Below are positions 1-9,604 of a DNA stretch of 64,000 nt, piece by piece (within the stretch, counting starts at the first letter, position 1; every line of letters begins with the position of its first letter). Source of the DNA: Dysidea avara (taxonomy: Eukaryota > Porifera > Demospongiae > Dictyoceratida > Dysideidae); contig NC_089280.1 in NCBI RefSeq assembly GCF_963678975.1, forward strand, positions 21,411,368-21,475,367, in the 5' to 3' direction. The notes below the pieces were generated by a model, which was not told the origin of the DNA, made no database searches, and saw only the letters and a program-made list of their open reading frames with translations. The position numbers and the translations under genes were made by a program.

Positions 1-203
1 TCTATTCCCTTGTTTGGTGACTTCCATAGCTGCTGGAACTTCCTTGTTTGCCTCTCGAATTGCTTCAGGTGAAACAGTGGCTGAAAGTTCTCCATTGGAG
101 TCAGGGAGCTTCTTGACAATAGGGCAACATAGATCTAACTCTAAAGACAATTTCCAACACCACCTGGTATACTTTGCTATTGCTACTGCGCACTTGTCTA
201 CTT
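1..203 (-). CDS. partial coding stretch at the window edge, unidentified
   Basis: Read on the minus strand, this end of the window is open for about 65 codons and runs off the edge. The translation has a balanced, protein-like composition, including the stretches KLPDSNGELSATVSPEA and IREANKEVPAAMEVTKQ. Its style recalls the N-terminal part of repeat-encoded proteins common in sponge genomes, but I cannot name a family. The upstream limit is unclear: an acceptor-like TAG lies near 199-201, so this may be an internal exon. It has no visible link to the downstream Death exon, which is on the other strand. Other overlapping frames in this stretch look like shadows. Confidence 0.3.
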
Positions 204-205
204 GA

Positions 206-1819
206 ATAATTTTCAATAGAATAAATTTTTGTGAGATGCTTATACATTGTGAAATCCACAAAAATTTCATTCCCATGTAAAAAAAAAAAGACAAACTGGC
301 TACGGTAGAACAGCAGCAAACCATACAGTATAACAGAAGTGGCAATAAGCATAAAGGCATAAAGCAAAGGTTGTGTGCCTGCTAGTTTTTTGTGTTTGTT
401 GCTCATGCCAGGTTTCTCCTAGCTCCAGATGCTTGTTAGCTAATCACTAGAATTGCATTCTCAATTAAGGGCTAAAACCCGTAAATGTAGTCCTTGGCAA
501 CAAAACACTGCTGAATGCAGAAATTCGAGTCATAGTGGTGACTTGTCATGTAGCCAATGCATGTGCTAAAGGAGCCAAAGATGATGTGACTTCTTTTACC
601 AGTAATCTTGACTCTTGAACAGACTTCAAAATTACCATTGTTGTTTTAATCAGTGCTACATTAACTATTGTCCACTTCACTATTGTCAGTTCGTGTTCCC
701 CCACCAAATACAGTGCTGTCAAGGAGGTGAACGTTTGTTCACTCTCAATGGTTTTGTACTAGAACTAACAAGCCTCATAACTCACTAGTTCTTGCCAGTA
801 GTGATGGGCAATATTGATGTTTTGCTATGCGATTATTGTCGTGAATAAGTATCACGATTATCACCATTAACGAAAAACACTAAGCACATTATGAATTGTG
901 ACAAAATTAATGACTATTCTGTTGAAAATTCAGAAATATTTCTTGTGATTATCATGATTACTGCCGATTTCGATTATCATGATAATAGTCACACGATGTT
1001 GATTATTGTCAATTAAATAATCATGATTATCATGATAATAACTGTGAGCAAGAAAGAAAATGTTATTCCATATCTGTTGTCACTAAGGAGGTTAGATGAC
1101 AGTTTGAGGTCAAATGACAGATGACAACACATCAGAGTAGGTAGGACATGATGTCACAATAATTGCATGACGTTTGCGTACTGTACATTTTTAGCATAGG
1201 GTATAGTTCTAGTAAACTGAAGTTTAGCGCTGGATGTATTGTCAGAAATAGTCATTCACTAGTGTAGAAATTGTTTCATGTGATGAGCTTCATTGAGCTC
1301 CAGCAATTTTACGATGAACTTTGCAATAGAGCATTATTTAGAATAAAATCTGATCTTATTTTCAGGTACCTGTGTTATTGTTCGCTGTATTCTTAGTCAC
1401 TGTAATCGACTTCGGCATCTACAATGATGCAAGTAGCTAGTACATTAGTTTTTCATCATGCAATTATCATTGGAATTCAATTACATTATGCAATAATCGT
1501 ATGCGTTATGACATCATGTCCTACCCCCCTGACAACACATAACTAAAGTTAGCTGATTTAACATAGTGTAGAGGGAGTACATTGGTGCCATGTATATAGC
1601 TAAACATTTCTTGTGGACAATTTGAAACTGCATGTAAGTGTTGATGAAATGCACTTGGATTATATGTTCACATTCACCTGAGCCCTTGGTACATGGGCCA
1701 GCTGCCAAAACATTTACTAGGGCCTGTGAAGCCCTTTAAATACTAACTTTGATGCTGGCAAGCAATTATTCAATTATCCATGCAAAGGAATTATTAGAAT
1801 TTTATTAGTGTTAACATCA
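206..1819. other. AT-rich stretch without a recognisable gene
   Basis: No convincing coding region was seen. About 797-1040 is rich in TATCATGATAAT-like inverted words and begins with TAGTGATGGGCAATATTGAT, which resembles the ends of hAT-type MITEs such as the one at 19981-20222. A matching right end is not clear. Confidence 0.4.
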
Positions 1820-1965
1820 TGAAATGGCTGCCACCTTTGATTTCACAACTTTTTTTCACCCAGGCTTTTGAAGGCCGCACCCTTTTATACAGCTTGGCTG
1901 TTTTTACACTTTTTGCATTTTAAATTCCCCAAAGCCAACCATAAACTGGTTTTGAGGCTTGAGTT
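1820..1965 (+). repeat. single arm of the palindromic repeat family
   Basis: This stretch matches the right arm of the palindromes at 13281-13607 and 23275-23526. Shared landmarks are GCCACCTTTGATTTCAC, a T-run followed by CACC, GGCCGCACCCTTTT, and CAGCTTGGCTGTTTTT. It continues into a CCCCAAAGCCAACCATAAAC block that is also present beside the other copies. No opposite arm is present here, so this copy is truncated. Confidence 0.65.
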
Positions 1966-2716
1966 ATTATTAATGAACAAGTACTGCAAGTATATATACA
2001 CAATAGCGCAAGCCTAAATTTCCAGTATAAAGCATTGAAAACAATGGGCGAAATATTAGCGTATTATTGAAAAAATTCCGTAAATTTTTTGAACGCCTCT
2101 TTCTTAGTGAAGGAAGGGACTAACAATAAAAACCTAAAACCACGTACCACCAACATTGCCATACACTTTTAATAGTGCCTTTCTATTGGGAAGGTACATC
2201 CAGTCCCCAGAAATGTAAATCTAGCAGTTGATCCAGAATATCTCTCTTCCATACTGCTTACATTTGGGGATCAAACATGGACATGAAAATTCACTATAAA
2301 TATACAAATTCAACATTGAAACAGGGCATGCTATATATGCAAGCAGTCTGCAATCGGATGCTTTGATGGAGAATCAAAAATATAGTAACCCTGTACCCTG
2401 GAATGTAAGAAATGAAATTAAAAACCAAAAACCACCAGTCCAGTCCAGTGGTCCAGTCCACTGTTTGTACCTTGCCCTTTCTATTGTTGTGAGTGCTATC
2501 GAATTATTTTGCTGTTACCTGATATTGTGTTGTAATTTCTGTATACTGGAAGCATTCTCTGGAGATAAATCATGAGCTATACACCTGAGCAAGAGTTGTA
2601 TTGGTATTGCTAAATGACTGGTCCAATGTTTAACATTTAGGTTATAATATTGTCTTGGTCACATGTTCTCTCTCTTTAATATCTCATAATTCTATAAGTA
2701 AAGAATTATCGTAGGT

Positions 2717-3040
2717 AGGGCTGGGACAAATATTGAAGTTTACCGTTGGACATTCGTTAATAATGAAAATGTTTGAACATTCGAAGCTACAGTGTTAGCT
2801 TTAAAGTTACAGGTTTTCTTGCGTTTATGTAAAAGTGGGCGTGGCACGCGGATATCGATCACGAAGAGACAAACATTGATTGTGCAAGATGAATAAGCAG
2901 CTGCAATAAAGATAGTGATGTTTATTTGTAACTCTTCCGTAGGCTATGAGTGCATTATGAAGCTTTGAAGAAGAATTTTATAATTTGAAGTTTACTTAAC
3001 CTTCGAACCCATGAAACATTCGAAGCTTCGTCCCAGCCCT
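2717..3040. mobile_element. hAT-like MITE
   Basis: It begins AGGGCTGGGACAAATATT and ends with the inverted match CTTCGTCCCAGCCCT; both ends carry TTCGAA-type subterminal words. About 324 bp long with no long ORF. AGGGCTGGG-type termini are typical of hAT elements. I could not find an 8 bp target duplication, so the exact ends or the age of the copy are uncertain. Confidence 0.55.
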
Positions 3041-3443
3041 GCTACTAAATAATTAGTAAAACTGGATGTGTGCTATGTTAGGCCACGTATTAGCTTTTTC
3101 ATCCTCACCCACTCGCCATTTCCCTTACCACGTAATTTTTTACTACTGATAGCTCATTGTAATCACTAAGCAACTATGTAAGTTAGTATCTAGCTGAAAC
3201 AATCTGTAAAGGTTGCATTTTTGGTCAACTGAGCTGCCTACCTGCATTGGTACTAGATGAGAAACTGATAATTATTAATTAAGTTTATTTGTATAGAAAT
3301 GTTACAGAAAATACTCAAATAAGCAATAGCTACCATAAAGAAATCTTGATCTCAATGTTCATCAATAATTTATATTGTTCTCCACTTTGTAATTACACAA
3401 ATTGATAACAAGTATATACAAATACCTTATGTGTGCAGCTGAA

Positions 3444-3654
3444 TACCGTATAGAGGGAAACTTTGGCAGGGGATAACTTTGGTGATTCATTACAAATTCG
3501 CCAAAGTTTTAATCCGTCAGTTACTCGTAGCAGCTGAGATTGGCATCTTCATATCTAAAAACAAATCGGATTTGCCAAATTTTATTTCACCAAATGCAAT
3601 TTAGCTGGCTATTCACCAAAGTTTACTGTTGCCAATGATTCCCTCTATAAGGTA
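3444..3654. mobile_element. small TIR element upstream of the Death exon
   Basis: The ends TACCGTATAGAGGG and CCCTCTATAAGGTA are inverted repeats with one mismatch. AACTTTGGTGA and its inverse recur inside. About 211 bp, non-coding, ending roughly 90 bp before the Death-domain exon. The superfamily was not determined. Confidence 0.5.
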
Positions 3655-3741
3655 TACTATAGTTACGGTATATTGATAAATAGTAACATGTCAACAGTGT
3701 TATTCTGTACCGAAATATTTTTATACATTTTATACGTGTAG

Positions 3742-3981
3742 GAAAGGAGAGGCCAAAGATGAGTGACCTTGAAAATCATGTTGTACCAAGGTGGGCATCA
3801 ATGTGGAGGAAGCTGGGTACACAACTTAAAGTTGCTCTACATTTAATGGACAACATGGAACATGATTATCCAAATGACTGTGAGAGATGCTGTAGTAAAA
3901 TGTTAGTCGAGTGGCTGAACTGTAACCGTGCTCCTTGTTGGGAAGATTTAATTGCTGCAGTAGATAGCTTAGCATCTTATG
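3742..3981 (+). CDS. Death-domain exon, probable N-terminal exon of the NLR gene
   Basis: The exon is bounded by an acceptor AG at 3740-3741 and a donor GTAAGTG at 3982. An ATG at 3759 opens 74 codons. The translation, with VVPRWASMWRKLG, LMDNMEHDYPNDCERCC, MLVEWL and WEDLIAAVDSL, matches the six-helix Death fold as found in sponge Death/NLR proteins, including the helix 1-2 'W..LG..L' and helix 5 'W......WEDLI' positions. Death domains recruit other Death-domain adaptors in innate immune or apoptotic signalling. The donor phase is 1, and the acceptor of the NACHT exon at 23610 is also phase 1, so joining gives an Asp codon and an open frame. The 5' side is also phase 1, which makes this a symmetric, shuffle-competent exon. 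The exon could be first (ATG 3759) or internal. The main doubt is the 19.6 kb intron; it might instead be an orphan exon. Confidence 0.7.
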
Positions 3982-4204
3982 GTAAGTGAATCAGATTGTA
4001 TGGTAAAGTAACCACAAAGCATGCATCCTTATTTTTGCAACCGTACATCTTTACATATGTTGTGCGATAGTAAAAATTTTGGTATCTTGATGATGCTACT
4101 CATTATCTCGATTATCACGATACTTGCATAAACTTCTAATACCAATATATTACTCTTCGTAAATTTACTCTATGCCAGCACTAATTATGGCAAGTACAAG
4201 TTTA

Positions 4205-4445
4205 AGGAAAAATTAAGAAATTTAATTAAGAAATTTTAAGCTTGATTAGCAATCATAGAAAAAAGTAGGGAAATAAGGGAGGTCATCTAAAGCTGCAGAT
4301 ATACTAGTGGACATTTAGTCCCTAATGTCCACTAGTAAGAGATTAATAATGTTCACTAGTATATCTGCAGGTGTAGACAACCTCCCTTGTTTCCCTACAT
4401 TTTTCTGTGATCCCTAAATCAACTTAAAATTTTTAATTTTTCCCT
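4205..4445. mobile_element. foldback hairpin element
   Basis: Two inverted arms of about 100 bp (GTAGGGAAATAAGGGAGG... and the complement of CCTCCCTTGTTTCCCTAC) flank a short centre near 4325 in which GTCCACTAGT and ACTAGTGGAC also pair. Related GATCCCT...TTTTTAATTT wording occurs at 47905-47990 and 49340-49580. Non-coding. Confidence 0.65.
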
Positions 4446-4918
4446 AATTTACTTTTTAATGTAACATTATTACATTATTATGACTAGTGAACCCGCGTAT
4501 ACCGCATCAAAACAAAGGATGGCACCAGAGGCAACGTTTTTGACTGAACTCATATCCTACTGACTTGAAAGTGAGGTGGCTGTTATGCTTTTCTTTCAGC
4601 TATGTTCAGCTTGTTACATAGTGCTACAAACAAAGAACAGTAGGAGAGGCACCTCTGTAATCAATCCAGTCACCACGAAAAATACGGACGATTCGCACAC
4701 CCCAACTATCAATTACTGATTCAAAATGAATGGGTCCAGGCACTAAATGGATTTTTCTTCCTACATTGTATGGACAAGATTTAGTGCCAATAAGCACTAA
4801 ATCTTGCTACAGTGGAATGGTTCCTAGTTAATAGGTGTAGAAGGTAGCTCCACTGAAGTATAGGTTGTGCCTTCCTGCGTTATCAGCCTTGCTGGGATCA
4901 CAATAATTTTCTTGTTGC

Positions 4919-5281
4919 AAGGCCACTTCAACTTGGTTAGTTGTTTCACGGGCAAAAATCTCAAGAGTATAGGGTCGGTAGGTCTACATATAAATAAGCA
5001 TATTAACCAGGACAAAAGGAGTGCAAAAGTAATGAGGGGGGGAGTTGTGGTGGTGGTCTCGATGAAGCAGGAAGCTCGTTTGCAGCCATGCTGTGTTTTT
5101 AGCGAGGTTTTGAGACCATATTTGCAGGTAAACAGCATTGGGAGAATACGAAGCCTGCGTACAGAGTTTATAGAGGTAGTTTAGCTTTTTTTTTTACTTA
5201 TGAAAATTTATTTTAATTTTTCAGTGTGAAAAAAATTGGTTGGTAAGGCCCGTGAAACAACTAATCAAGTTGGCATGCCCT
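4919..5281. mobile_element. TIR element of about 360 bp
   Basis: The left end CAACTTGGTTAGTTGTTTCA (4930-4949, then CGGGC) is inverted at the right end, GCCCGTGAAACAACTAATCA (5248-5267, then AGTTGG). No target duplication was identified. The overlapping ORFs of about 100 codons on both strands have no recognisable family and are probably fortuitous. Confidence 0.5.
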
Positions 5282-5285
5282 TAAT

Positions 5286-6155
5286 TGGGACTAAACTTCC
5301 TACAACAACACATTTATGTAATAAACCAGCCTTGCACACACAGGGAAAGGAATACCAATGAAAGGGAAAGGAATACCAATGAAAGGGAAAGATAGACCAT
5401 CCCAATCCCAGTGTTCATCAACAATTGTGACTGTCTCTGGTCTTATTGTCTGTTTACAAGTATTGAGAAATGCCGATTTTAGAGTGTTATAACTTGCCAA
5501 TGGTGGTAGCTATGTGTACTAAATTTTCACACATTTTACAATAATTTATTACCTTCCAAATCATCTACTGAAGAAGTAGTCAACAGCTAAGTTCCCGCCA
5601 TATTAGATAGTTTTAAAACGAAGTTGACTGTGTCAGGCGAGCTCTAATAGGGGTGATAGATGGGGGCCTGGAAGGCAGGCAAGAGGCTGTTTAAAATTAA
5701 AGAGGAACATGTAGTGATGGATTAGGCGAAGTTATGGGCCATTCAGGGCTCAAAACTGGCTAAAATGAAAGGAAATTTACAGTACAGGTCTTGATCTAAT
5801 ACCATGGAGCTGTACAGCCACACACAGCCATCTCCTAGTTGGCCAGGGCTCTATCAAGGCCCCACATCGTTCGTACAGCTCACCACTGAGCTTGAAAAAA
5901 GCAGCCATCAAAAGCAGACCACTTTACTCTGGTTGATTATGACAGTGAAATTTGATAGTGCATTCATAAAGCTTTGTGTTTCTGTGAAAAAAAATCAAAA
6001 CTTCCTGTCAAGGGTGATTAGACAAGTTTTCACAGACCCAGTCACAATTGAGGCCCTGGTAAACAGTAATGCTGGTTATTCAGTCTCACTTAATTGGGCA
6101 CAACCACAGCATTAGCAACTGTGATCAACACCTTGCCTCAGCTAGGTACAGTAGG
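5286..6155. other. no recognisable gene
   Basis: A 24 bp direct duplication (GGAAAGGAATACCAATGAAA) lies at about 5344-5390. The ORF at 5804-6115 has no family features that I recognise, although the region may be decayed 5' sequence of the gypsy element that follows. Confidence 0.35.
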
Positions 6156-6285
6156 TATTCCGGTTATCCAGTATTCCGGTTATCCAGTATTCCGGTTATC
6201 CAGTATTCCGGTTATCCAGTATTCCGGTTATGCAGTATTCCGGTTATCCAGTATTCCGGTTATCCAGTATTCCGGTTATCCAGAA
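6156..6285. repeat. 16 bp tandem repeat, about 8 copies
   Basis: The unit TATTCCGGTTATCCAG repeats with exact 16 bp spacing (for example CCGGTT at 6160 and 6176), with one TATGCAG variant near 6230. Because 16 is not a multiple of 3, the local ORFs cycle through frames and are not credible proteins. The array interrupts the upstream flank of the gypsy pol fragment. Confidence 0.9.
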
Positions 6286-6299
6286 CAAATGCAGTAGCT

Positions 6300-7107
6300 A
6301 TAACTTCTATTTCACTTAGTGGTGGCAGATGCACAATCTGTTGTACAAATAAGAATTATTAACCCAACATTGGAAAATGTTGCACTGCACAAGGGCATGA
6401 GAGTGGCAAGGCTAGGACTAGTCCAGGACCCTGATTGTGTTGCTGGAATGAGAGAAACAGATGAAGATGATAAACCAACCACCTCGGTATCTACTGAGAT
6501 ACAAGAGCTACTGTGGACCCTGTGGAAATAAGCAGACAAACACTTGACAACAGGCAACAGGAGCAGCTGCACAGACTTTTGTTTGAATTCTCAGATGTGT
6601 TCTCTCTCACATGGAAGAACTAACAGGTTGCAGCATACCATTCCAACAACCACAGAATACCACATACGTCAGCAAGCAAGAAAAATACCACCATTTTGGC
6701 ATGAAGAGGAAGAGCGGGATGTGATACAACCATCCACTAGCCCATGGGCATCACCAATAGTTTTAGTCCTGAAGAAGGATGACTCAATCAGATTTTGTGT
6801 GGACTACAGAAAGCTGAATACCATTACCAGGAAGGATGCCTACCCACTTCTACGCATTGATGACATGCTGGACACACTGGCTGGATCACCCTGGTTCACA
6901 GTATTGGTGCTGATTCACAGTGTTGGTGGGTATTGGCAAGTAGAAGTAGCTGAAGTGGACAGAGAGAAGATTGCATTTACCACATATTGGAATTTAAGAG
7001 TGATGTTTTTTGAACTGTGTAATGTGCCAGCAACATTCCAATGTCTTATGGATTTGGTTCTGACTGGAGTACAATGGCAGCAATACCACTACCGGTTAGG
7101 TGCTTAA
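6300..7107 (+). pseudogene. Ty3/gypsy pol fragment (spacer and N-terminal reverse transcriptase)
   Basis: Translated pieces match the region between protease and reverse transcriptase of metazoan Ty3/gypsy Pol. Landmarks are NPTLENVALHKGMRVARL, DPDCVAGMRET and STEIQELLW, then in other frames DNRQQEQLHRLLFEFSDVFS, then the RT fingers SPWASPIVLVLKKDDSIRFC, DYRKLNTITRKDAYPL, IDDMLDTLAGSPWF, GYWQVEVAEVDREK and PATFQCLMDLVL. The YLDD catalytic box is missing because the similarity ends near 7090. At least two frameshifts and stops interrupt it, so it is dead. The RNase H-integrase fragment at 19080-19970 lies on the same strand and could be the other part of the same insertion. Confidence 0.75.
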
Positions 7108-7109
7108 TG

Positions 7110-8312
7110 AAGGGTTATTATTTTTCAAGGTGTAGATGTGTATAATTGGCACGTCTGTCATGAAACCATTAGAATATAATAATTGCTAATAAAGAAGTGG
7201 ATGATTCAAAGGCTGTATAACCACTTGATAATAGTGGAGGAATCATACAAAGTGAGTGTTAATTAACCAATGAATTACAATGTATCTATTCTTTTGTTCC
7301 ATTCTTCCATGTTGGTAATCCATGCTGGTTCGTGGATGGGTTCATGGGTGAAGTTAATTCGGGCAAAATGCTGTTAAAGAAAAACTCTTTTGGTTTTGGC
7401 AGGAAGGAATTGCAGAAAGTTTCGTCATACTGAACCCATTCAACATGTACATCTTAACAAGTCCTAGTACTTCAGAATGATTTAGTGCTAAAAGACCATT
7501 CCGAGTACAAGAAAGTAAAGTTAATTTCTTATTTTGTACAGCATCCATCACAGGGCCGGAGGAAGCAAAATTGTATTGGTCAGGCCATTGTATCCTATGC
7601 TTACTTTGATAGTTGATACTAACCAATATAGATGTGTTGATATAACTAATTGTTATGGTGTTGCCTGAGAGAGGAGAACCACTGCACAGTGTGTGAAGCA
7701 TATTCCGAAGTGCGAAGTACAAGCCTTCTAGGGGGGTCTGGGGGCATGCCCCCCCCCCCCCCCCAAGAAAATTTGAAAATTTAGATGCTCAGATATGCAA
7801 TTTTAGTGATATTTCACTGTTAGTATGCTCACATTATCCATAATATTATTGTTGTAAATTCTATAGGGAAATTTAACTACAAAACATCCTAGCTATATGT
7901 ACTGCAAAGTATGGGATAACTACATGCAAGAAAGCTTCAAATGGAGCATATTGGTTTGACTGGATCACCATGGGTCATTGATGAATCAGCAAAGTGATGT
8001 ACTGTACATAAATGCATAATGAATTTACGGCTACCTCAATCTGACGTTTATCATGGACAGCTCTGACAAGCTTATTAACCCTACCAAGTGTCAATAACCA
8101 ATCACTTAATAATTATATTCATCTTAGTTATTTTTGTATTATTACATATACATCCATACCAGTTAGTGTATTACAGTTACAGTCGTGTACAACAACTTTC
8201 AGTACAGTGCAAAGATGATTTACATTTAAAACAAAATCCACCTGAATAGCAGTCAGATTCAGTCAAACCGCCAAATATAGATAGCCTATGGGCTGAATCG
8301 ATTACAAAGTTA
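7110..8312. other. no gene; short G-rich palindrome
   Basis: Mostly AT-rich sequence without a supported gene. At 7726-7764 a CTTCTAGGGGGGTCTGGGGG tract runs into GCATGC and a long C-run, so GGGGGCATGCCCCC is a perfect palindrome. A second copy of this block is at about 56958-56998. The minus-strand ORF at 7354-7722 is not recognised. Confidence 0.4.
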
Positions 8313-8800
8313 TTAGCAACAGTGATTTAAGTCCAAAGAATCTGTGTGGTCTTTATGAACATGAAGTATAAGTAAATGGTTTAGCCTTTCTTGCGGCATA
8401 GTACTTCGTAAGTACGTTTTTATTATTCTGAGTGCACTAAATGACCTTTCACTAACTGCATTGGTAGATGGCATAACTAAAATAAGTTTAAGTAACACAC
8501 GTACTTCTGATATTATAGGCCTTTCATTTGGAGATAAACCCAAGACAAAATCTTTCACATCAAATATGCTAACAGCATCTCTCTTTCCTCGAAAATTAGT
8601 TGAAAGTGTTTCTAGATGAACTTTAAGCTGATCAAAATCAACATCACACTGATAAAGCGAAGCAACTGCTTCCAAGTTGTCATCATATTTTTCCCTTATA
8701 CACTTTAACAAGACATCTTGTAAGTTCCTGTAATTGCAAAGCCTGGTTGATTAAACCTCTGTTTGACACAATTGATAATTAGATCCAGGGCTTCATCAAG
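8313..8800 (-). pseudogene. C-terminal half of a DUF4371-type hAT transposase
   Basis: On the minus strand this encodes the hAT C-terminal dimerisation domain: EALDLIINCVKQRFNQPGFA, then after a one-base deletion YRNLQDVLLKCIREKYDD, LVMPSTNAVSERSFSALR and TYLRSTMPQERLNHLLIL, ending about 20 residues later at 8313. The S.RSFS..R.IKTYLR signature is typical of ZMYM1/DUF4371-like hAT transposases. Its N-terminal half lies at 13612-15205 on the same strand. The two halves meet exactly within an FRAIYY-EALDL segment, so one gene was split by the 4.8 kb between them. Degenerate and not functional. Confidence 0.8.
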
Positions 8801-9577
8801 ACACACGATAGTGTGTCGTGTGGCCCAAGAAGCCAGCGCGCCACACCGTGAGTATATTGACAGGAAGAACGAAAACGTCATTTTCACACCTTTGTATCTC
8901 GGTGATCACTTATCTGATTGGAACTAAATTTGCTACACGGTTGCCCGCCAGCCAAGGGAGTCTACATTCCAAATTTGAAGGAAATCGCTCCAGCCATTTC
9001 CGAGATACGAGTTGCCAAAGTTTCGTTTTTTTTTCTTGGTTTTTTTTTTTCTTCTTCGTCTTTTCGCACACTTGCAAAAATTGCTATAACAAGCAAACGC
9101 GTACTCCGATCGCCTTGAAATTTGGCACACAGAAAGGGAGTCCAAAGGCGAATCCTAGCATCAAATTTGGTACAAATCCGATGAATGGTTCAGGAGTTAT
9201 GACCGATTATTCGCGTAAAACAAGATCGATTTGTTGTCACGCCTACAGGGTAAACCGCTTCATGGAATGAGTTGAAAATTGCTATGTAGATGGAGTAACC
9301 ATCGTAGGAGTGCCTTTTGGTGGTTTGAAAGGAATCGAGATAAAGACCACGGAGATATGACACAAAACCCAACCTGTGTCACAATTACGCGATCGATTTT
9401 TATGAATAAAAAAGTATTAGTTTTCACGCCTACTAGGCAAACCGCTTAGAGCAATGAGCTGAAAATCGGTGTATAGCTGGAATAATCTTCATAGAAAGTC
9501 CTTGCAGTAGTACAGAAGAATCGGATTACAAACCACTGAGTTATGATTCGAAATCCAACTCCGTGTAGCAAATGCGA
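8801..9577. mobile_element. 5' module of the satellite-bearing element
   Basis: The region starts at the break in the hAT transposase with TCAAGACACACGATAGTGTG, in which GACACAC-GATA-GTGTGTC is a perfect inverted repeat. It continues through 'cacgcctac.gggtaaaccgcttatgg' and 'gagttgaaaattg.tatgtagat' blocks that recur at 48220-48600, in both places just before the 27 bp motif and the 31 bp satellite. The repeated phrases at 9230-9330 and 9418-9520 suggest internal duplication. A 5' TC start with subterminal inverted repeats and a central minisatellite recalls Helitron-like non-autonomous elements (DINE/HINE), but no CTRR 3' end with hairpin was confirmed. The ORFs across it are not recognised as proteins. 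Confidence 0.55.
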
Positions 9578-9604
9578 GATCGAGATACTCTAATAGAACA
9601 GTCA
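9578..9604 (-). repeat. 27 bp dispersed motif, satellite-proximal copy
   Basis: On the plus strand this reads GATCGAGATACTCTAATAGA followed by ACAGTCA. It matches 26 of 27 bases of the inverse of the copies at 32362-32388 and 39532-39558. The next bases (CACCCTAATAGAGCATTCGG) look like a degenerate first satellite monomer, so the motif grades into the 31 bp array. Confidence 0.85.

Noticed and set aside
4824..5184. Two ORFs of about 105 codons on opposite strands
   Set aside because: They lie inside a TIR element and shadow each other; no motifs.
6069..6362. ORFs over the 6.1-6.3 kb region
   Set aside because: The sequence is a 16 bp tandem repeat whose period is not divisible by 3; the repeated peptide is an artefact.
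8818..9270. 150-codon ORF in the satellite element module
   Set aside because: The second copy at 48.2 kb does not keep the frame, and overlapping ORFs exist on both strands; no protein family features.
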